This document shows positions 12,400-23,209 of a stretch of DNA of 64,000 nucleotides, piece by piece (the first letter of the stretch is position 1; each line of letters opens with the position of its first letter). The translations under genes and the position numbers were made by a program. Below the pieces are notes generated by a model, which was not told where the DNA came from, did not search any database, and was given only the letters and a program-made list of their open reading frames with translations. The DNA is from Platerodrilus igneus (lineage: Eukaryota > Arthropoda > Insecta > Coleoptera > Lycidae), in contig JARFIW010000453.1 of assembly GCA_036346225.1 (NCBI GenBank), positions 6,944,001-7,008,000 of the forward strand, in the 5' to 3' direction.

Positions 12400-13345
12400 T
12401 GCTTTCGTTTACATCTTTACACGTGCCGGAGCGGCACATCTTGTTGCTGTGACCGATTTTTAAGAAATTACGACAAAGCTTTAAAGATTTTGCTGTGTCG
12501 TATCGTTCATTTACGTTTAATTTTACAAAATCGGCGCAGTTGTAAATTGAGTGATCGCCTTTGCAACTTATGCAGGAAGGTGTTATGGTTAAAAACCCTT
12601 TGTGTGAACCAAGTGTTTAGAATGACTTGGCTTTTTATCTAATCGTCACATTTCTAAGATCTCTAACAAATCAGCTAGAGGCTTCAGAAAGGCCTTTAGA
12701 TTTTCTAATGTTGAGATATTATTATCCGCTTTGTAGCTTTCCTATTCACGGGACGTAGTTTCGTTTAACCTGGAAACTACCATTAATATTAATAGCGTAT
12801 TCCATTTATCCGTGGCTTGTTCTAATTGTTGTAACGAGCGAAGGTGTTTGGACACCATCGATTAATTGACGAACTTTTCTTGAAAATTCTTTGTTGATTG
12901 TTTCCAAATTAAACAAAGATTTTACGTGATTCTGCAGCAAAAGACGATTGTTATCGAACCTTTTTTGGGCGTTTTCCACGCCACGATATATTTTAAGCAG
13001 GTAAACTCTAAAGAATTTATATTTTCGGCCGCATTGTTTTCGAGGGCATTGCGCAAGTAGTGAAATTTCTGAATGTCATCTGGACTATCATTTTTGTGTA
13101 CAAACAATTTGAATAAATCCCGAAATTCCAGCCAGGGCCCATGGGACTCTCCGCACCGCAGCAGCAAAATGGGCTCCAACCTTACGCAAATTTTCTTTTG
13201 ACTGACTCGCCTGACGACGGTTTTGATGCAAAGGATGAATTGGATTTCAAATATGCATATTGCTTTTGGTATTTATTAACAATTTCCTTAGCAATAGATA
13301 TTTGCAAATAATGCCCAGATTCAAATGTATCTCTTTCCTTTGTAA
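12400..13345 (-). pseudogene. BEL-1 gag with zinc knuckles (broken)
   Basis: The frame 12922-13179 shows the gag core found in BEL/Pao (the DUF1759 family): 'WLEFRDLFKLFVHKND', 'IQKFHYLRNALENNAAENI', 'LEFTCLKYIVAW'. Upstream (about 13200-13345) an N-terminal gag helix 'ERDTFESGHYLQISIAKEI' is readable. Downstream, 'LLLQNHVKSLF' continues in another frame, followed by a CCHC-type region (C-x2-C-x4-H-x4-C, then a C-x12-C pair) at about 12440-12590. Together these are the gag and nucleocapsid of the element whose pol lies to the left. Confidence 0.8.
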
Positions 13346-14177
13346 CAGGCCTCCCTTAATTTAATTATAAGTATTTTATGTTTGGTGAATGGTTGTGTTA
13401 GTCTTAAGAGCGCAAGGTTCTAAGTGTTGCCTGATGCGGCTAGAGGGAATGGGGTGCTCTAAACGGATGTGTTTAACAAGTCAGTGTCGTCTAGAGTGTG
13501 GTGGAAGATAGGTGTACATACTCGAAGCTGCACGGTTTTGCGAGTATCGTGGTATTAAATTAAGTTGTTTATGTCGATGTATTTGAGGTGAGTTACCTTT
13601 TTATTCTGTTTATTAATATTGGCCTTGGGCCTATTTAGTTACGTTTTGTAAGAATAATTTTACTGTTTTTATACTGCGGGATCGAACCCGCCACTTATTG
13701 AATTTATAATTAAATGGTTTCACGTGGATGAAACTTTTAATATTTAATAAGGCACCCACAAACAAGAGTCTCTTGCTGCAGCGATAAGTTGCAAGTAAAC
13801 AGGTAAGGAACGTCACATCTGGCAGCCCACGTGCGGCGATAGTATATCGTTATGTTGACTATCTCCGAGGTATGAAATCAAACACACTTCAAGGTTGTTT
13901 AACTACGAAAACATGCAAGGAACATTCATTCTGCAGTGTGTAAAATTAAGGACAGGAAGTATTAAATTTTAGTACGTATATTTAGAACTTGCAAAGGGGT
14001 GAAATTCGAATACAATAATTTATTACTTTGTTGTTTGATATAATAATCTGCCGTTGATTAATTTGAAGGAAGTATAGACAGCATAATTTATTGTAAGGGC
14101 AAAGCGATTACACTATAATAAGGGATTATAAACTATTTTAAAATTAATGCCAAACGCACGGTAGCCAAACGAAAAAG
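13346..14177. other. Spacer between BEL-1 and gypsy-A
   Basis: No gene seen. On the minus strand 13677-13693 contains a box B-like GGGTTCGATCCC within a GCGGG...CCCGC pairing, but no box A or tRNA fold could be found upstream. The 5' LTR of BEL-1 and the LTR of gypsy-A would be expected somewhere here; I could not identify either. Confidence 0.4.
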
Positions 14178-15058
14178 ATGGAGCAAGAAGGTCAAGATAT
14201 CGGCGGCGTTTTAGAACAATTAACAGCTGTCTCGAATAATTTAAGTACGAACAATCAAAGATTGACGGATTCGATTGAAAATGTCCGCAAATATACATAG
14301 GTAAAGTGATGATTTAGGCGTGGTTTCACAAAATGTAAAGAAGAGTGCAGTAGTGATTAATGTGCCTAAAATGGGCTTAGATCCGTTTAATGGTTTAATT
14401 GACGAGGGTACAAATAACGGAGTCCCGATTCAAGGTAATGCTTGCTAATAATATCAATAGAAATTACGTAACTCTTTGGAAAGACTTGGGGGGTACGAAT
14501 TTACACTTTAATCCGGAGGTCTCTGTCCACCCGGTAACTTTTATGAAAAAAATAGTAACAATATTTCGGGAAGCGGCTGTTCCTGAAAATTGGAAAATAT
14601 CCTTTGTGGTGAATTGCTTGCGTGGGTCAGCCCAAGATTGGGGAAACCTAAAAGAAAATAGGGTAGAAAATTTTGCTGAATTTAAGATATTATTTTTGGA
14701 AAGATACTGGAGTATAGAGGAACAACGAAACCTTTTTCTTAAAATCAAATTTGGGTGTTACGAGCGCGGTTCGAAAGCAGATTACTTTCTAAAAATTGTA
14801 AGGGATGCGCGTTTTTTAGGGGAAACATTTCGAGAAGAGGATATTGTGTCAATGTTGACCAAACATTTTGCAAATGAAATTCAACGAGGAATTTTAAATT
14901 GCGGCGTTCAAACTATTGACGAAGTCGAAAAATATTTAAGGAAAATTGACAGTACCTATGAAAACAGCTCGACAAATTGGAGGGATAGAAATACAAATAC
15001 AGAAACTAACAATACCAGTCGTAACGGAAACGGTAGGTTCACGACGAACAGTAACTAA
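14178..15058 (+). pseudogene. Ty3/gypsy-like gag (gypsy-A)
   Basis: An ATG at 14178 opens a 40-codon frame (acidic, Q/N-rich, ending at a TAG at 14298-14300) typical of a gag N-terminus. After a frame change the gag core follows at about 14399-15058: 'HFNPEVSVHPVTFMKKI', 'AQDWGNLKENRVENFAEFKILFLERYW', then 'YFLKIVRDARFL' and 'LTKHF'. This is the retrotransposon gag helical core. No CCHC zinc knuckle is visible in the N/T/S-rich tail. The core stays in one frame with the downstream protease, separated only by a TAA at 15056-15058. Confidence 0.8.
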
Positions 15059-15067
15059 ACTGCGGCT

Positions 15068-16035
15068 TTGCGTCTTACTATTAAACAAAATAATAATTGG
15101 TATCAGCAAGGTGGGAATAATCAAAGTTCGAGTGGGGCTTCGATTTCAAATCACAATTCTTCCAGTGAGTCACCGTCGCAAGTGGTGACAGTATTTTATA
15201 GTGATGGTTCAGATCTGCCTTTCGAGGTAGAACCAGAACAAAAGCCCGTCAATCTTGTTCTGACGTTAAACATAAAGGTAAATTCGATCAATGTTGAGGT
15301 TTTGGTTGACTCAGGGAGTCAAATAACTTGTGTGTCCAAAATTTTCGTAGATAAATTAAGGGATCTCGGGGAAACGGTCCCATATTTACAGTGTAAGTCT
15401 ATCACCTGAGTTGGGGCCCCCGGTAATAAGAATTGTATTGTAAGGGAGCAAGTATTTCTGAAATTTTGCTTTGAGAATTTTGAAATATCATATTCCTGCA
15501 TTGTGGTGCCAAACCTGATCAGGAACATCATTTTAGGTTGTGATTTCCTGGCAGAAAACCAGATAATTATTGATTTTGCGGAAAGTCGGTTGAAGAGAAG
15601 GTTTGAAGGGGCTACTAAGACACTAAATTTTGGAATAGAATCAAACCCCGATGGGAACCTAGTCATGAGTGTGGTAGGGGTTCCGTTTGAAAAAATTTTT
15701 AAAGAGGTGGTAGTTACTCCCTATCAGGAAGAGGAAATTAGAGCAGTTGCTATACAGGCTGAAGCTTTTACTGAAGATGACAGAAAAAAACTCTATATGC
15801 TGTTAAGTAAATTTAAAAATGTATTCTCGAATCAACCAGGGCGGACAAATGTGTATATACATGAAATCAAATTGCATGACTATTACCTCTTTTATGTTAA
15901 AGCTTATCCTATCCCCATGTGCATAGAGAAGAAGTTAAAAGGCAAATTAAAGAAATACTGGAATGGGATGTCATAGAATGTAGACAAACAGAATATGTCA
16001 GTCCGTTAGTAGTGGTTAAAAACCGTTTACTTGCT
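15068..16035 (+). pseudogene. gypsy-A aspartic protease and start of reverse transcriptase
   Basis: The frame 15068-15409 contains the retropepsin active site 'VEVLVDSGSQITCVS' (DSG near 15308). It is interrupted by an in-frame TGA at 15407-15409 and continues in the same frame 15410-15976. There the second half of the protease, 'NIILGCDFL' (about 15515-15550), is followed by the typical gypsy linker ('FKNVFSNQPGRTNVYIHEI'). A frameshift near 15920 leads into the RT N-terminus, 'EEVKRQIKEILEWDVIE...YVSPLVVVK', which ends at about 16020. Everything after RT block 1 is missing. Confidence 0.85.
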
Positions 16036-16845
16036 TATATACCTGATCTTTGTATGTAAAATAAGTTGAGGTTAATATTATTCCTGTTGTTTTTATGAAT
16101 TCTTTTTGTGGTATATTTGTATAAGTATTAATTTCTACCCACTTTTTTTCTATTAGTTGTATAACTAACTTTATATATCACTATCTATACATCAGTGAAT
16201 GATAAAATAGATATTAGCAAATTAAGTAAAATATATTATAATCTATTAAAATAAAAATGCATAAAATTAATCAGGAATAGGGGATTGTCTTGCATATATG
16301 GTGGCAAGATAGAGTGAATAAACGTATGTGTATCGCAGAGGTATGTACAGGTGAATACATATATAGATATTATTAAATAAATAAACACATTGATATATAT
16401 TTATACATAAAGTTAATTCTACCCAATAACACACATATACATAATTGTAGATAGTATTACGATTTTAACCTGTTTTAAAAACGTGTCTTTATCCAGTGGC
16501 AAGAAATAGAAACTCTAATAAATCAAGCATTAGCCTCCAATCAAACTCTGTACTAAACATTTTAATATACATGTTTACTAAGAAATTAGAATTTTAAATT
16601 TTGACTAAGAGTTTAGCAACTCGCATCAAGGTGTACATAATTTATATATAACAACAATATTTTGATTTGTGACGTAAATATTGAGTATAATTTTATATTA
16701 AATAAATTAAAGTTTAGTAACCGTACCACACCATTCAATGAATGACTCAATTTATACGAAGTTATAATATATAAACCTCCGTTTATGGGTAAGCATAGTT
16801 TAGATATTTGTTAAGAGATAATGTACATGAATCGTCATCATCATT
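16036..16845. other. Noncoding AT-rich spacer between gypsy-A and RTE copy 1
   Basis: Very AT-rich with many stops in every frame. I see neither a continuation of gypsy pol nor a clear LTR. It could be the break point of the gypsy element or the original host sequence. Confidence 0.5.
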
Positions 16846-17885
16846 AGGTCTTCAGTCCAGGAACTGGTTAGACGCGTACCCTCATTGTTTCCTATTCTGA
16901 CCTAACCTAAAGATTTCCCTGAAATTTGCACAGTCTGCCTTTATCACTATCTGATCTAAGTCAACATCTACCTCTTTTTTCCTATCTCTGCTTGTAATAT
17001 ATCCCATATTATTCCCCAAAAATCCCTTAGAACGTATTCTGCCCTTCTATTTCTCTTATTTTTCCCCAGATATCCTTGTTCCCCTACTATTTCTATAACC
17101 TATTTGTTATTATTTTTGTCTGTCCATGCTATCGTCCTCATACATCTGAAGCACAGCATTTCAAAAGGCTGCTACCGTTTTTCTGTCTGCGTTTCAGACT
17201 GCTCGTATTTCATAGGCATACTATGCTGTGCTCCACACCTATGCTTCCAACAATTTTCTTCTTGTTCTATGTTTGTTGTCTTTCCTCATAGGCGCTGTTC
17301 TTTCTTGTTGGATGCCGTTCGGTCACCTTCTATTGTTTTACAATTATATACCCTATTTCTCCGTCCTTCAGTGGTTGTGAAGGGAGGTAAGCAGCCTGTG
17401 GCTGCCAAGTTCCACCAACACTTAACCATTTACCGATTTAATATATTTTCCAATATATCTTTTCGCACAGTCAACATTAGTTGCAGGTATTTCGCAACCA
17501 ACAACTAGTTGTTTATACTAATCATCAGATTTATCTGCGCTTATTTTTTCGTCATTAGGTTTTCCGTCTCAAAACTGGTTGGACACGTACCTGCACTTAT
17601 TTATATTCTGAGCTAGACTAAATAGTTCCCTGAAATTCTCGCACAGCATGTGTATACAGCTCGTTCCCCTTCTATTGTTTTCTAATTTTATGCCCTTTTT
17701 CACCGAGATTCAGTGAAGGGGGTTCAGCAACCTGTGGCTACCAAGATCCCCCAACACTTAGACATTTGCCGAAATAATGGTTTTCCAGTAAATCCTTTCA
17801 CAACAATATTCGAGAATATTGCCCAGCCAATTCTTGTAGTTACTTTTAATAATCATCGTGTTTAAGCACAGTTATTTTCTCGTCA
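16846..17885 (-). repeat. 3' UTR of RTE copy 1, built of iterated C-terminal relics
   Basis: Element order is: unit U1 (about 17885-17655), a short relic of the ORF end (17650-17550), unit U2 (17550-17310), and a longer relic (17310-16846). U1 and U2 share 'cttctattgtttt', 'cagcctgtggct' or 'caacctgtggct', 'ccaacactta', and the start of the next 'cgtcattag' block. The relic at 16846-17310 aligns in order with coding 17885-18320 ('ggttagacgcgtacc', 'cctatctctgcttgtaatatat', 'tttgtctgtccatg', 'ctgtgctccacac'). Stops and frameshifts throughout mean it is not translated. Confidence 0.8.
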
Positions 17886-17890
17886 TTAGT

Positions 17891-19615
17891 TTATCCATCT
17901 TGGGATTGGTTGGATGCGTACCTCCATTGATTTCTATTCTGGGCTAGCCTACACATCTCCCTGAAATTCCTGCAGCCTACATCTTTTACTATCTGTGTGC
18001 AGTAGTCTAACCTAGGTCTGCCTCTTCTTCTCTTTTTTCCTATCTCTGCCTCTAATATATTCCGCACTATTCCCTCATGCCGTAGTATGTGACCTATCAT
18101 CCTATCTCTCCTATTTTTTACCGTTTTCCACATATTTCTTCCTTCCCCTACCATTTTTAGTACCTCTTCGTTCTTAACTTTGTCTGTCCATGATATCTTC
18201 ATCATACGTCTGTAGCACCACATTTCAAAGGCTTCTACCTTTTTCTTGTCCGCTTCTCCTACTGTCCAGGCTTCACAGCCGTACAGTGCTGTGCTCCACA
18301 CATATGTTTTAAGCAATCTCTTCCTTGTTTCTATGTTTGTAGTCTTTGAGCACAGTAGTTGCTTTTTCTTGTTAAATGTAGCACGACCTTGTGCTAATCT
18401 TTGTTTTATATCTTTTGTGCTTTTCCCATCTTGCGTTATTTGGCTTCCTAGGTAGCAGAAATCCTTAACCTCTTGTAAGTCCGTGTTACATACTTGTATT
18501 CTTGTTTTTGATTTATTTTCCCCAGCTTTGCACACTAGAACTTTAGTTTTAGTTTTGTTAATTTTCATACCGTATCTCTCTGTTAGTACTGTTTTCATTT
18601 CATTAAGAGCAGCTTCTAATTCTTCCTTGCTAGACGCTAATACCGCTATATCATCTGCAAATCTAAGCATATCAATTTTTTGTCCCTGCATAGTAATTCC
18701 AAATGTCTTCCTACATTTGACAGTATTCATTGCCTCTTCAATGTACAAGTTAAAAATTAATGGGGCTAGGGCACATCCCTGTCTTACCCCTTTCCTAATG
18801 TTTACTTCTCTACGTTCCTGCTCTAATTCTATTACTGCTGTTTGCTCTTTGTATAAGCTATGTACTATTCGTCTATCCCTATAGATCATTCCCATCTTTT
18901 TAAGTATTTCAAACATTTTTTTCCACTTTACATTGTCGAATGCTTTTTCCAGATCTACAAACCCTATATACACGCTTTCTCCCTTTTCTATTGTTTTCTC
19001 CATTATCACTCTCAGAGCTAAAATAGCCTCCCGTGTTCCCCTGTTTCGCCTAAACCCAAATTGGTCTTCTCCTAATATTTCTTCAGCCCGTTTGTTCATT
19101 CGTCTTTGCACAATTCTAGTTAATATTTTTGACACGTGTGCTGTCAAACTTATAGTTCGAAAATTTTCACATCTATCCGCGCCTTTCTTTTTTGGTATAG
19201 TTACTATGATACTACGTTTGAAATCTTTGGGTATCTCGCCTGTCTCATACATATAGCTTACAAGTTGGAAGAGACGTTCTGTTACTGCTTGTCCAGCGGT
19301 TTTTAGAGTTTCTGCTTGCACATTATCTGTACCCGGCGCCTTACCATTTTTCAGACTCTTTAATGCTAATTCAAACTCATCTCTAAGTATAGGATATCCC
19401 AAGTCATCATTTTCAATGTCTGATTCCTGTTCTAATGCAGTTAGTTCCTCTCCTGCATATAAATTCCCTATATATTCTTGCCATCTACTCACTTTCTCTA
19501 CGTTTTCTATGATGACGTTTCCTTGTGCGTCCCTTATATTTTTGCTATACGGTTTTATATCCCTAAAATTCATTCTAATTAATTTGTAATCTTCGTCTGT
19601 CTTTCCTATTTCCAT
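17891..19615 (-). pseudogene. RTE copy 1 reverse transcriptase and C-terminal domain (574 codons open)
   Basis: A long uninterrupted frame. RT blocks in order: 'IIVTIPKKKGADRCENFRTISL' (residues about 137-158), 'GEDQFGFRRNRGTREAI', catalytic 'VDLEKAFDNVKW', 'VRQGCALAPLIFNLY', and 'LRFADDIAVLA' with FADD at about 18651-18662. Thumb and C-terminal parts follow ('FCYLGSQI', 'ALYGCEAWT', 'MIGHILRHEG', 'RGRPRLDYC'). The catalytic aspartates are present. The frame is detached from the endonuclease by a frameshift at about 19620-19690, so the whole protein is not made as one chain. Such enzymes prime reverse transcription at a nicked target. Confidence 0.9.
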
Positions 19616-19658
19616 CTTAGTTTGTATCTCTTTGCACTTTTCAGCAATCCCCTGTTCT

Positions 19659-20700
19659 TTAGCTTTCCTGCATTTGCGAATAATTTCCCATTATATGACT
19701 TTGTATCTGTATTCCTGTTTCGTCTGATTTATTTTTGTATTTTCGTCTTTCTTCTATTAAATTCAAGATATCCTTTGTTATCCATGGTTTCTTATTTTCT
19801 TTTTGTGTATACCCCAGAATATCTCTGGCCGCCATGTCTAGGCTGGATTTAATGTTATTCCATTCTGTTTCTACTTCCTTAGTATCAGATATTTTCCCGA
19901 TATCTTTGAGCAATTCATTTGACTTTTTTTCGAATCTTACTAGAAAATCTTTATCTCTTAGTTTCTCTAAGTCCAAGTGCCTTTTTCCGTTTCTTTTTTT
20001 CACATTCTTAAATTTAAGTGCGGCCTTCATAATTACGATGTTATGGTCAGTATCTATATCTGCTTCTGGGTAGCTTCTACAGTCTTTGACTTGATTCCTA
20101 AACCGTTGTCTAACAAGAATGTAATATATTTGATATCTTCCTATATCTCCTGGCATCTTCCACGTATATCGTCTTCTAGCATGATGTTGAAATAATGTGT
20201 TTGTGATGATTAAATTGTTCTTGTCACAAAATTCTACCAGCCTATTTCCCCTGTCGTTTCTCTTTCCTAAACCAAATAAACCTACTACCGCTCCTTCCCT
20301 ACCCTCACCTACCACGGCATTAAAATCCCCCGTAATTATTAAATTTTCATGTCCTTTAACGTATCTTAATGTGTCTTTGATATCTTTGTAGATGGCTTCT
20401 ACCTCTTCGTCACTGTAGCTAGAGGTGGGCATGTATACTTGTATTATTACTGTGTTTACCGGTTTAGATTCTAATCTAACCATGGGTACTCTTTCGTTCT
20501 TTTGTAAGTAATTTTCTACACAGTATCCTATCTTTTTCCGCATAACTATTCCCACGCCCAAATTTCCTTCCTCTGCTCCTGTATGAATTACCCTGAAGTC
20601 TCCACTCCAAAAATCCCCCGCCACCGAACTTTGCTGATCCCTACTATGACTAGTGATAACCTATTCATTTCGATTTTTAGGTTCTCTAGCTTACCTACTT
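19659..20700 (-). pseudogene. RTE copy 1 endonuclease domain (frameshifted)
   Basis: The frame 19659-20624 covers most of an exonuclease III/APE-type endonuclease. It has 'VIIQVYMPTSSYSDEEVEAIY', the metal-binding 'LIITGDFNAVVG', and 'DTDHNIVIM' with the catalytic D-H pair. The N-terminal part, '[25 protein letters not shown]', lies in another frame up to about 20710. A frameshift separates them near 20610-20640. In 'GRYQIYYILV' the copy has Y where copy 2 has D. The open frame reaches an ATG at 20833, but that lies outside the sequence shared with other copies. Confidence 0.85.
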
Positions 20701-20796
20701 GCTTCATACTTCTAACATTCCACGCTCCGACTCGCAGAGTGTTCCCGACTTTTATTTTTAACTTTCCGATCGCATCCTCCGAAGTAGTCCCGGAGA

Positions 20797-21134
20797 TAAA
20801 AAAGTGAAACTGAAAGGTTTCAAAATTTGACATTTTTATTTTTATTTTTATACAAGTTATACAATTTTCTTATAACAAATTGAAGCAAAAATCAGTTAAA
20901 ATAAGATTTCGATTTAATTTTCATGTTAATTTAATGTTTAACCTCGTCTTGTAAGTTACTATCAATACATTTATATGTTAGCCTAGTTACTTGCAAAATT
21001 TTAGAAAGCCGGTGATCAAGAATATAAATAAAATTCGAAAATTTAGGCCTTAAAAAAGAGTATACTTTCCTACAGCTGACCTAAAACCCATTAATAATAT
21101 ATCATCATATTTATACAAGGTCATTATCTCTAAA

Positions 21135-21140
<6 letters not shown>
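20797..21140. other. Spacer right of RTE copy 1
   Basis: AT-rich and without gene features. The sequence just right of 20797 does not match the 5' regions of RTE copies 3 and 4, so I place the element boundary here. Confidence 0.5.

Positions 21141-21177
<37 letters not shown>
21137..21177. repeat. (TA)n microsatellite
   Basis: About 40 bp of alternating TA, ending directly at the TG start of the 2.0 kb element 21178-23199. Confidence 0.95.
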
Positions 21178-21179
<2 letters not shown>

Positions 21180-21949
21180 CTATGTTCTCCCTTAATTATT
21201 CGCGCCCCATCATTTAGGCGACATATAAGTATTGCCATGTATTAACTGGATTTATCGATCCCCGACGTTGGGCTGTCTTATAAATATTGCTATGAACTCC
21301 CTCCAGGAACTTAACAGGACATTATCTTGAACCGACCTTGTATCGACCAATAATAAAACTTGATGTGATACCGCCTTACTCGTTATCAATGGCGTATTTA
21401 GCTTATAGCTCCTCCTTTATTGTTTAAATTATCAAATTACACTCCCATTAACTTTATCTTTTGACTAGCGTTTATTTTGAATTGTAAAATGAAGTTAATT
21501 CACTTCCATATAATGAAAACAAATATTATGTACAAGTTTTTGAAAATTAAAATACACTTTTCAATTAATTAATGTTGTAAATCTCATTTAACTCAAAAAT
21601 CATATACTATTCAATCAATCTAAAGTTACCAAAAAAACCTATTGTTTTTATAAAAAACAGCTTGGAACGTTCGAAACCCTTTTATCCTATAACGTACTTT
21701 ATACGTATGCAAGTTCTTTGTTTTGTTGACTTCGTCACATTAATTTATATTAAGCAAATTCAATATTCAATAGAAAAATAATGTCTTATAACTAAAAATC
21801 TAAGCTGGTCTTTTTCTCTGCTATTTCCTTCTTGCAATCGACGCAGCTAATATTTTCCATGCATTGTGCCATCCATTTGGATCCAATTCAGAATTATTAT
21901 ATACCCATTCGAAATATGAACCATTGCATTTAAATTATTGCCATCACCC

Positions 21950-22290
21950 TCTGGACTACCATTATTAAACTTAGACTTATGCACCCCAAATTATTGTCGT
22001 CTAATTTAGACTTATTCTCACCAGACTCAGAATTTACTCTCATCAATTTCTCCAAACTTAGAATTGGATTATCATTCTCCCCAGACTTGACTTTTATGCT
22101 CATCGGCCTCAAACTTGTATTATCATTCTCCCCTGACTTGAAATTCTTAGTTTATACCCCCCGGACTCGAACTGGTATTATCATACTTGAAATCGTAGTT
22201 TATCCTCCCCGGACTCGAACTTGCATTATCATTCTCCCCTGACTTGAAATTCTTAGTTTGTACTCCCCGAACTTAGAGCCCTATTATTAT
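21950..22290. repeat. Degenerate minisatellite, 48-58 bp units
   Basis: About five imperfect units have the pattern '(c/g)tattatcattctccc(c/t)(a/t)gacttgaaattcttagttta', then 'cccc-ggactcgaac'. The best-preserved copies lie at 22113-22260. On the minus strand two units contain GTTCGAGTCCGGGG, resembling a pol III box B. It lies inside E1, so tandem amplification happened within that element. Confidence 0.65.
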
Positions 22291-22919
22291 TATTATTTAG
22301 TGTAAGTAAATTCCCCAAAATCTACTTACGTTTAATCGGCAATCATAATTTTCATCTTCTTCGCACTTAAACAATCATTTCACTTTAAAGTTATTTTTAT
22401 GTGTTGCACTAATGTTTCAAAGTGGCGCACCTCGACCTTTGTTAAGTTGAAAACTGAGTTCGTTATCACTGTCACTGTTAATATATGATTGATCTCCTAC
22501 TCCGTCAGTAGGCATGGCTTACAAGCTCGTCGCTAATTTTAACCAATCAAGTCTTTGCATTTAAAGCAGTTTCTGATGTAACTTTCTCTGCCTTCAAGTA
22601 ATTGTGGCTTGCTCCCAGGTGCCTTGTTATCAAACATTCGGTGTTTTGACGAATCTAATCGCTTTTCCGAGTTGTACACAAACAACTGATGCAATTTTTT
22701 ATATGCTTGTTATTTACGCAATTTTTAATCACATTTCTTTATCAACATTTTTTACTATTTGTACGCATTTACACTATGCTTCTCGAAGCTCTATTTCTTG
22801 TCTCCGTATTAACTTAATTGTTTGGAACTCTTTTGAATGCGTGTTTAATTACACTTTATTATGTTTACTTATAAATACGCGTGCCTCCACTGAAAAATAT
22901 CGTTATTTGCATTACCTAA

Positions 22920-23080
22920 ATGAACTAAAACTCTATCTGCAGGGTGTTAAATATTTACTATTACCTAATGCATGTGTTCCTTCTTTCTACGCTAACTATG
23001 CGTTTTCCTGTGTTTATTTGCGTCGCTTAAAACTACTTATACTTTATATACAGGGTGTTGACTGCTTACTATTTACAAAC
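22920..23080. repeat. Tandem duplication near the right end of E1, ~115 bp period
   Basis: 'taaaactctatctgcagggtgttaaatatttactatta' (from about 22927) is echoed by 'tatactttatatacagggtgttgactgcttactattt' (from about 23040). A similarly placed pair with 'tatacacggtg' occurs near 61780 and 61890 in E4. Confidence 0.5.
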
Positions 23081-23209
23081 TATCCCTATTTCTCAATTTT
23101 CTATTAAATAAATGCAGTTTTCTGCTTCCAATTATATTTTCTAATTCCTGCACGAACTTTGCTATATCATACATTCTTAAACAACCTCTTATCATAGCAA
23201 TATATACAT

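Larger units (their letters stand above)
7188..13345 (-). mobile_element. BEL/Pao LTR retrotransposon BEL-1, decayed
   Basis: Fragments of gag, zinc knuckles, protease, RT tail, RNase H and integrase occur in the canonical order gag-pro-RT-RH-INT when read right to left. All are on the minus strand and broken by frameshifts and stops. About 1.65 kb of unrelated sequence (roughly 9925-11600) separates the protease/RT start from the RT tail, so most of the RT palm is missing or displaced. The 3' LTR appears to start at 7584 after a purine-rich GGCCGGGGGCA tract. I found no 5' LTR right of 13345. The element is different from, and more decayed than, the BEL cluster at 27885-37828. Confidence 0.85.
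16846..20797 (-). mobile_element. RTE-type LINE, copy 1
   Basis: A near full-length non-LTR retrotransposon read right to left: apurinic endonuclease, RT, C-terminal domain, then a long 3' region ending in a TGATGATGA tail at 16846-16856, as RTE elements commonly end. Similarity to the 5' region of copies 3 and 4 starts at about 20797. The 3' region (16846-17885) is unusual: it contains degraded repeats of the C-terminal coding segment (see findings). It is almost the same sequence as copy 2 at 31970-35844. Confidence 0.9.
21178..23199 (+). mobile_element. TG...CA element E1, 2.0 kb, probable solo LTR
   Basis: It starts TGCTATG directly after a (TA)n tract and ends CATAGCA directly before ATATATA, giving a 7-bp terminal inverted repeat with LTR-type TG...CA ends. 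Near the start a motif is repeated: 'TTTAGGCGACATATAAGTATTGCCATG', then 'GTTGGGCTGTC.TATAAATATTGCTATGAACTCCC'. A matching motif set lies near the minus-strand start of E2. No retrotransposon domain is visible; the plus frame 22604-23107 is low-complexity and probably not a gene. A long LTR of a gypsy-type element is the simplest reading; a non-autonomous element is the alternative. Confidence 0.45.

Noticed and set aside
13677..13693. Possible tRNA gene from a GGTTCGATCCC box B
   Set aside because: No box A, acceptor stem or anticodon arm could be placed upstream.
17076..17508. Plus-strand frames in the RTE 3' UTR (also 32207-32638)
   Set aside because: They are complementary to relics of the RTE C-terminal segment and have no domain of their own.
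18246..20807. Several plus-strand open frames over RTE copy 1 (for example 18483-18884)
   Set aside because: They are antisense shadows of the minus-strand RT and endonuclease frames. The same shadows recur in copies 2 and 4.
22604..23107. 167-codon open frame inside E1
   Set aside because: Rich in F, Y, L, C and S as expected from pyrimidine-rich DNA, overlaps tandem duplicated sequence, and shows no domain.
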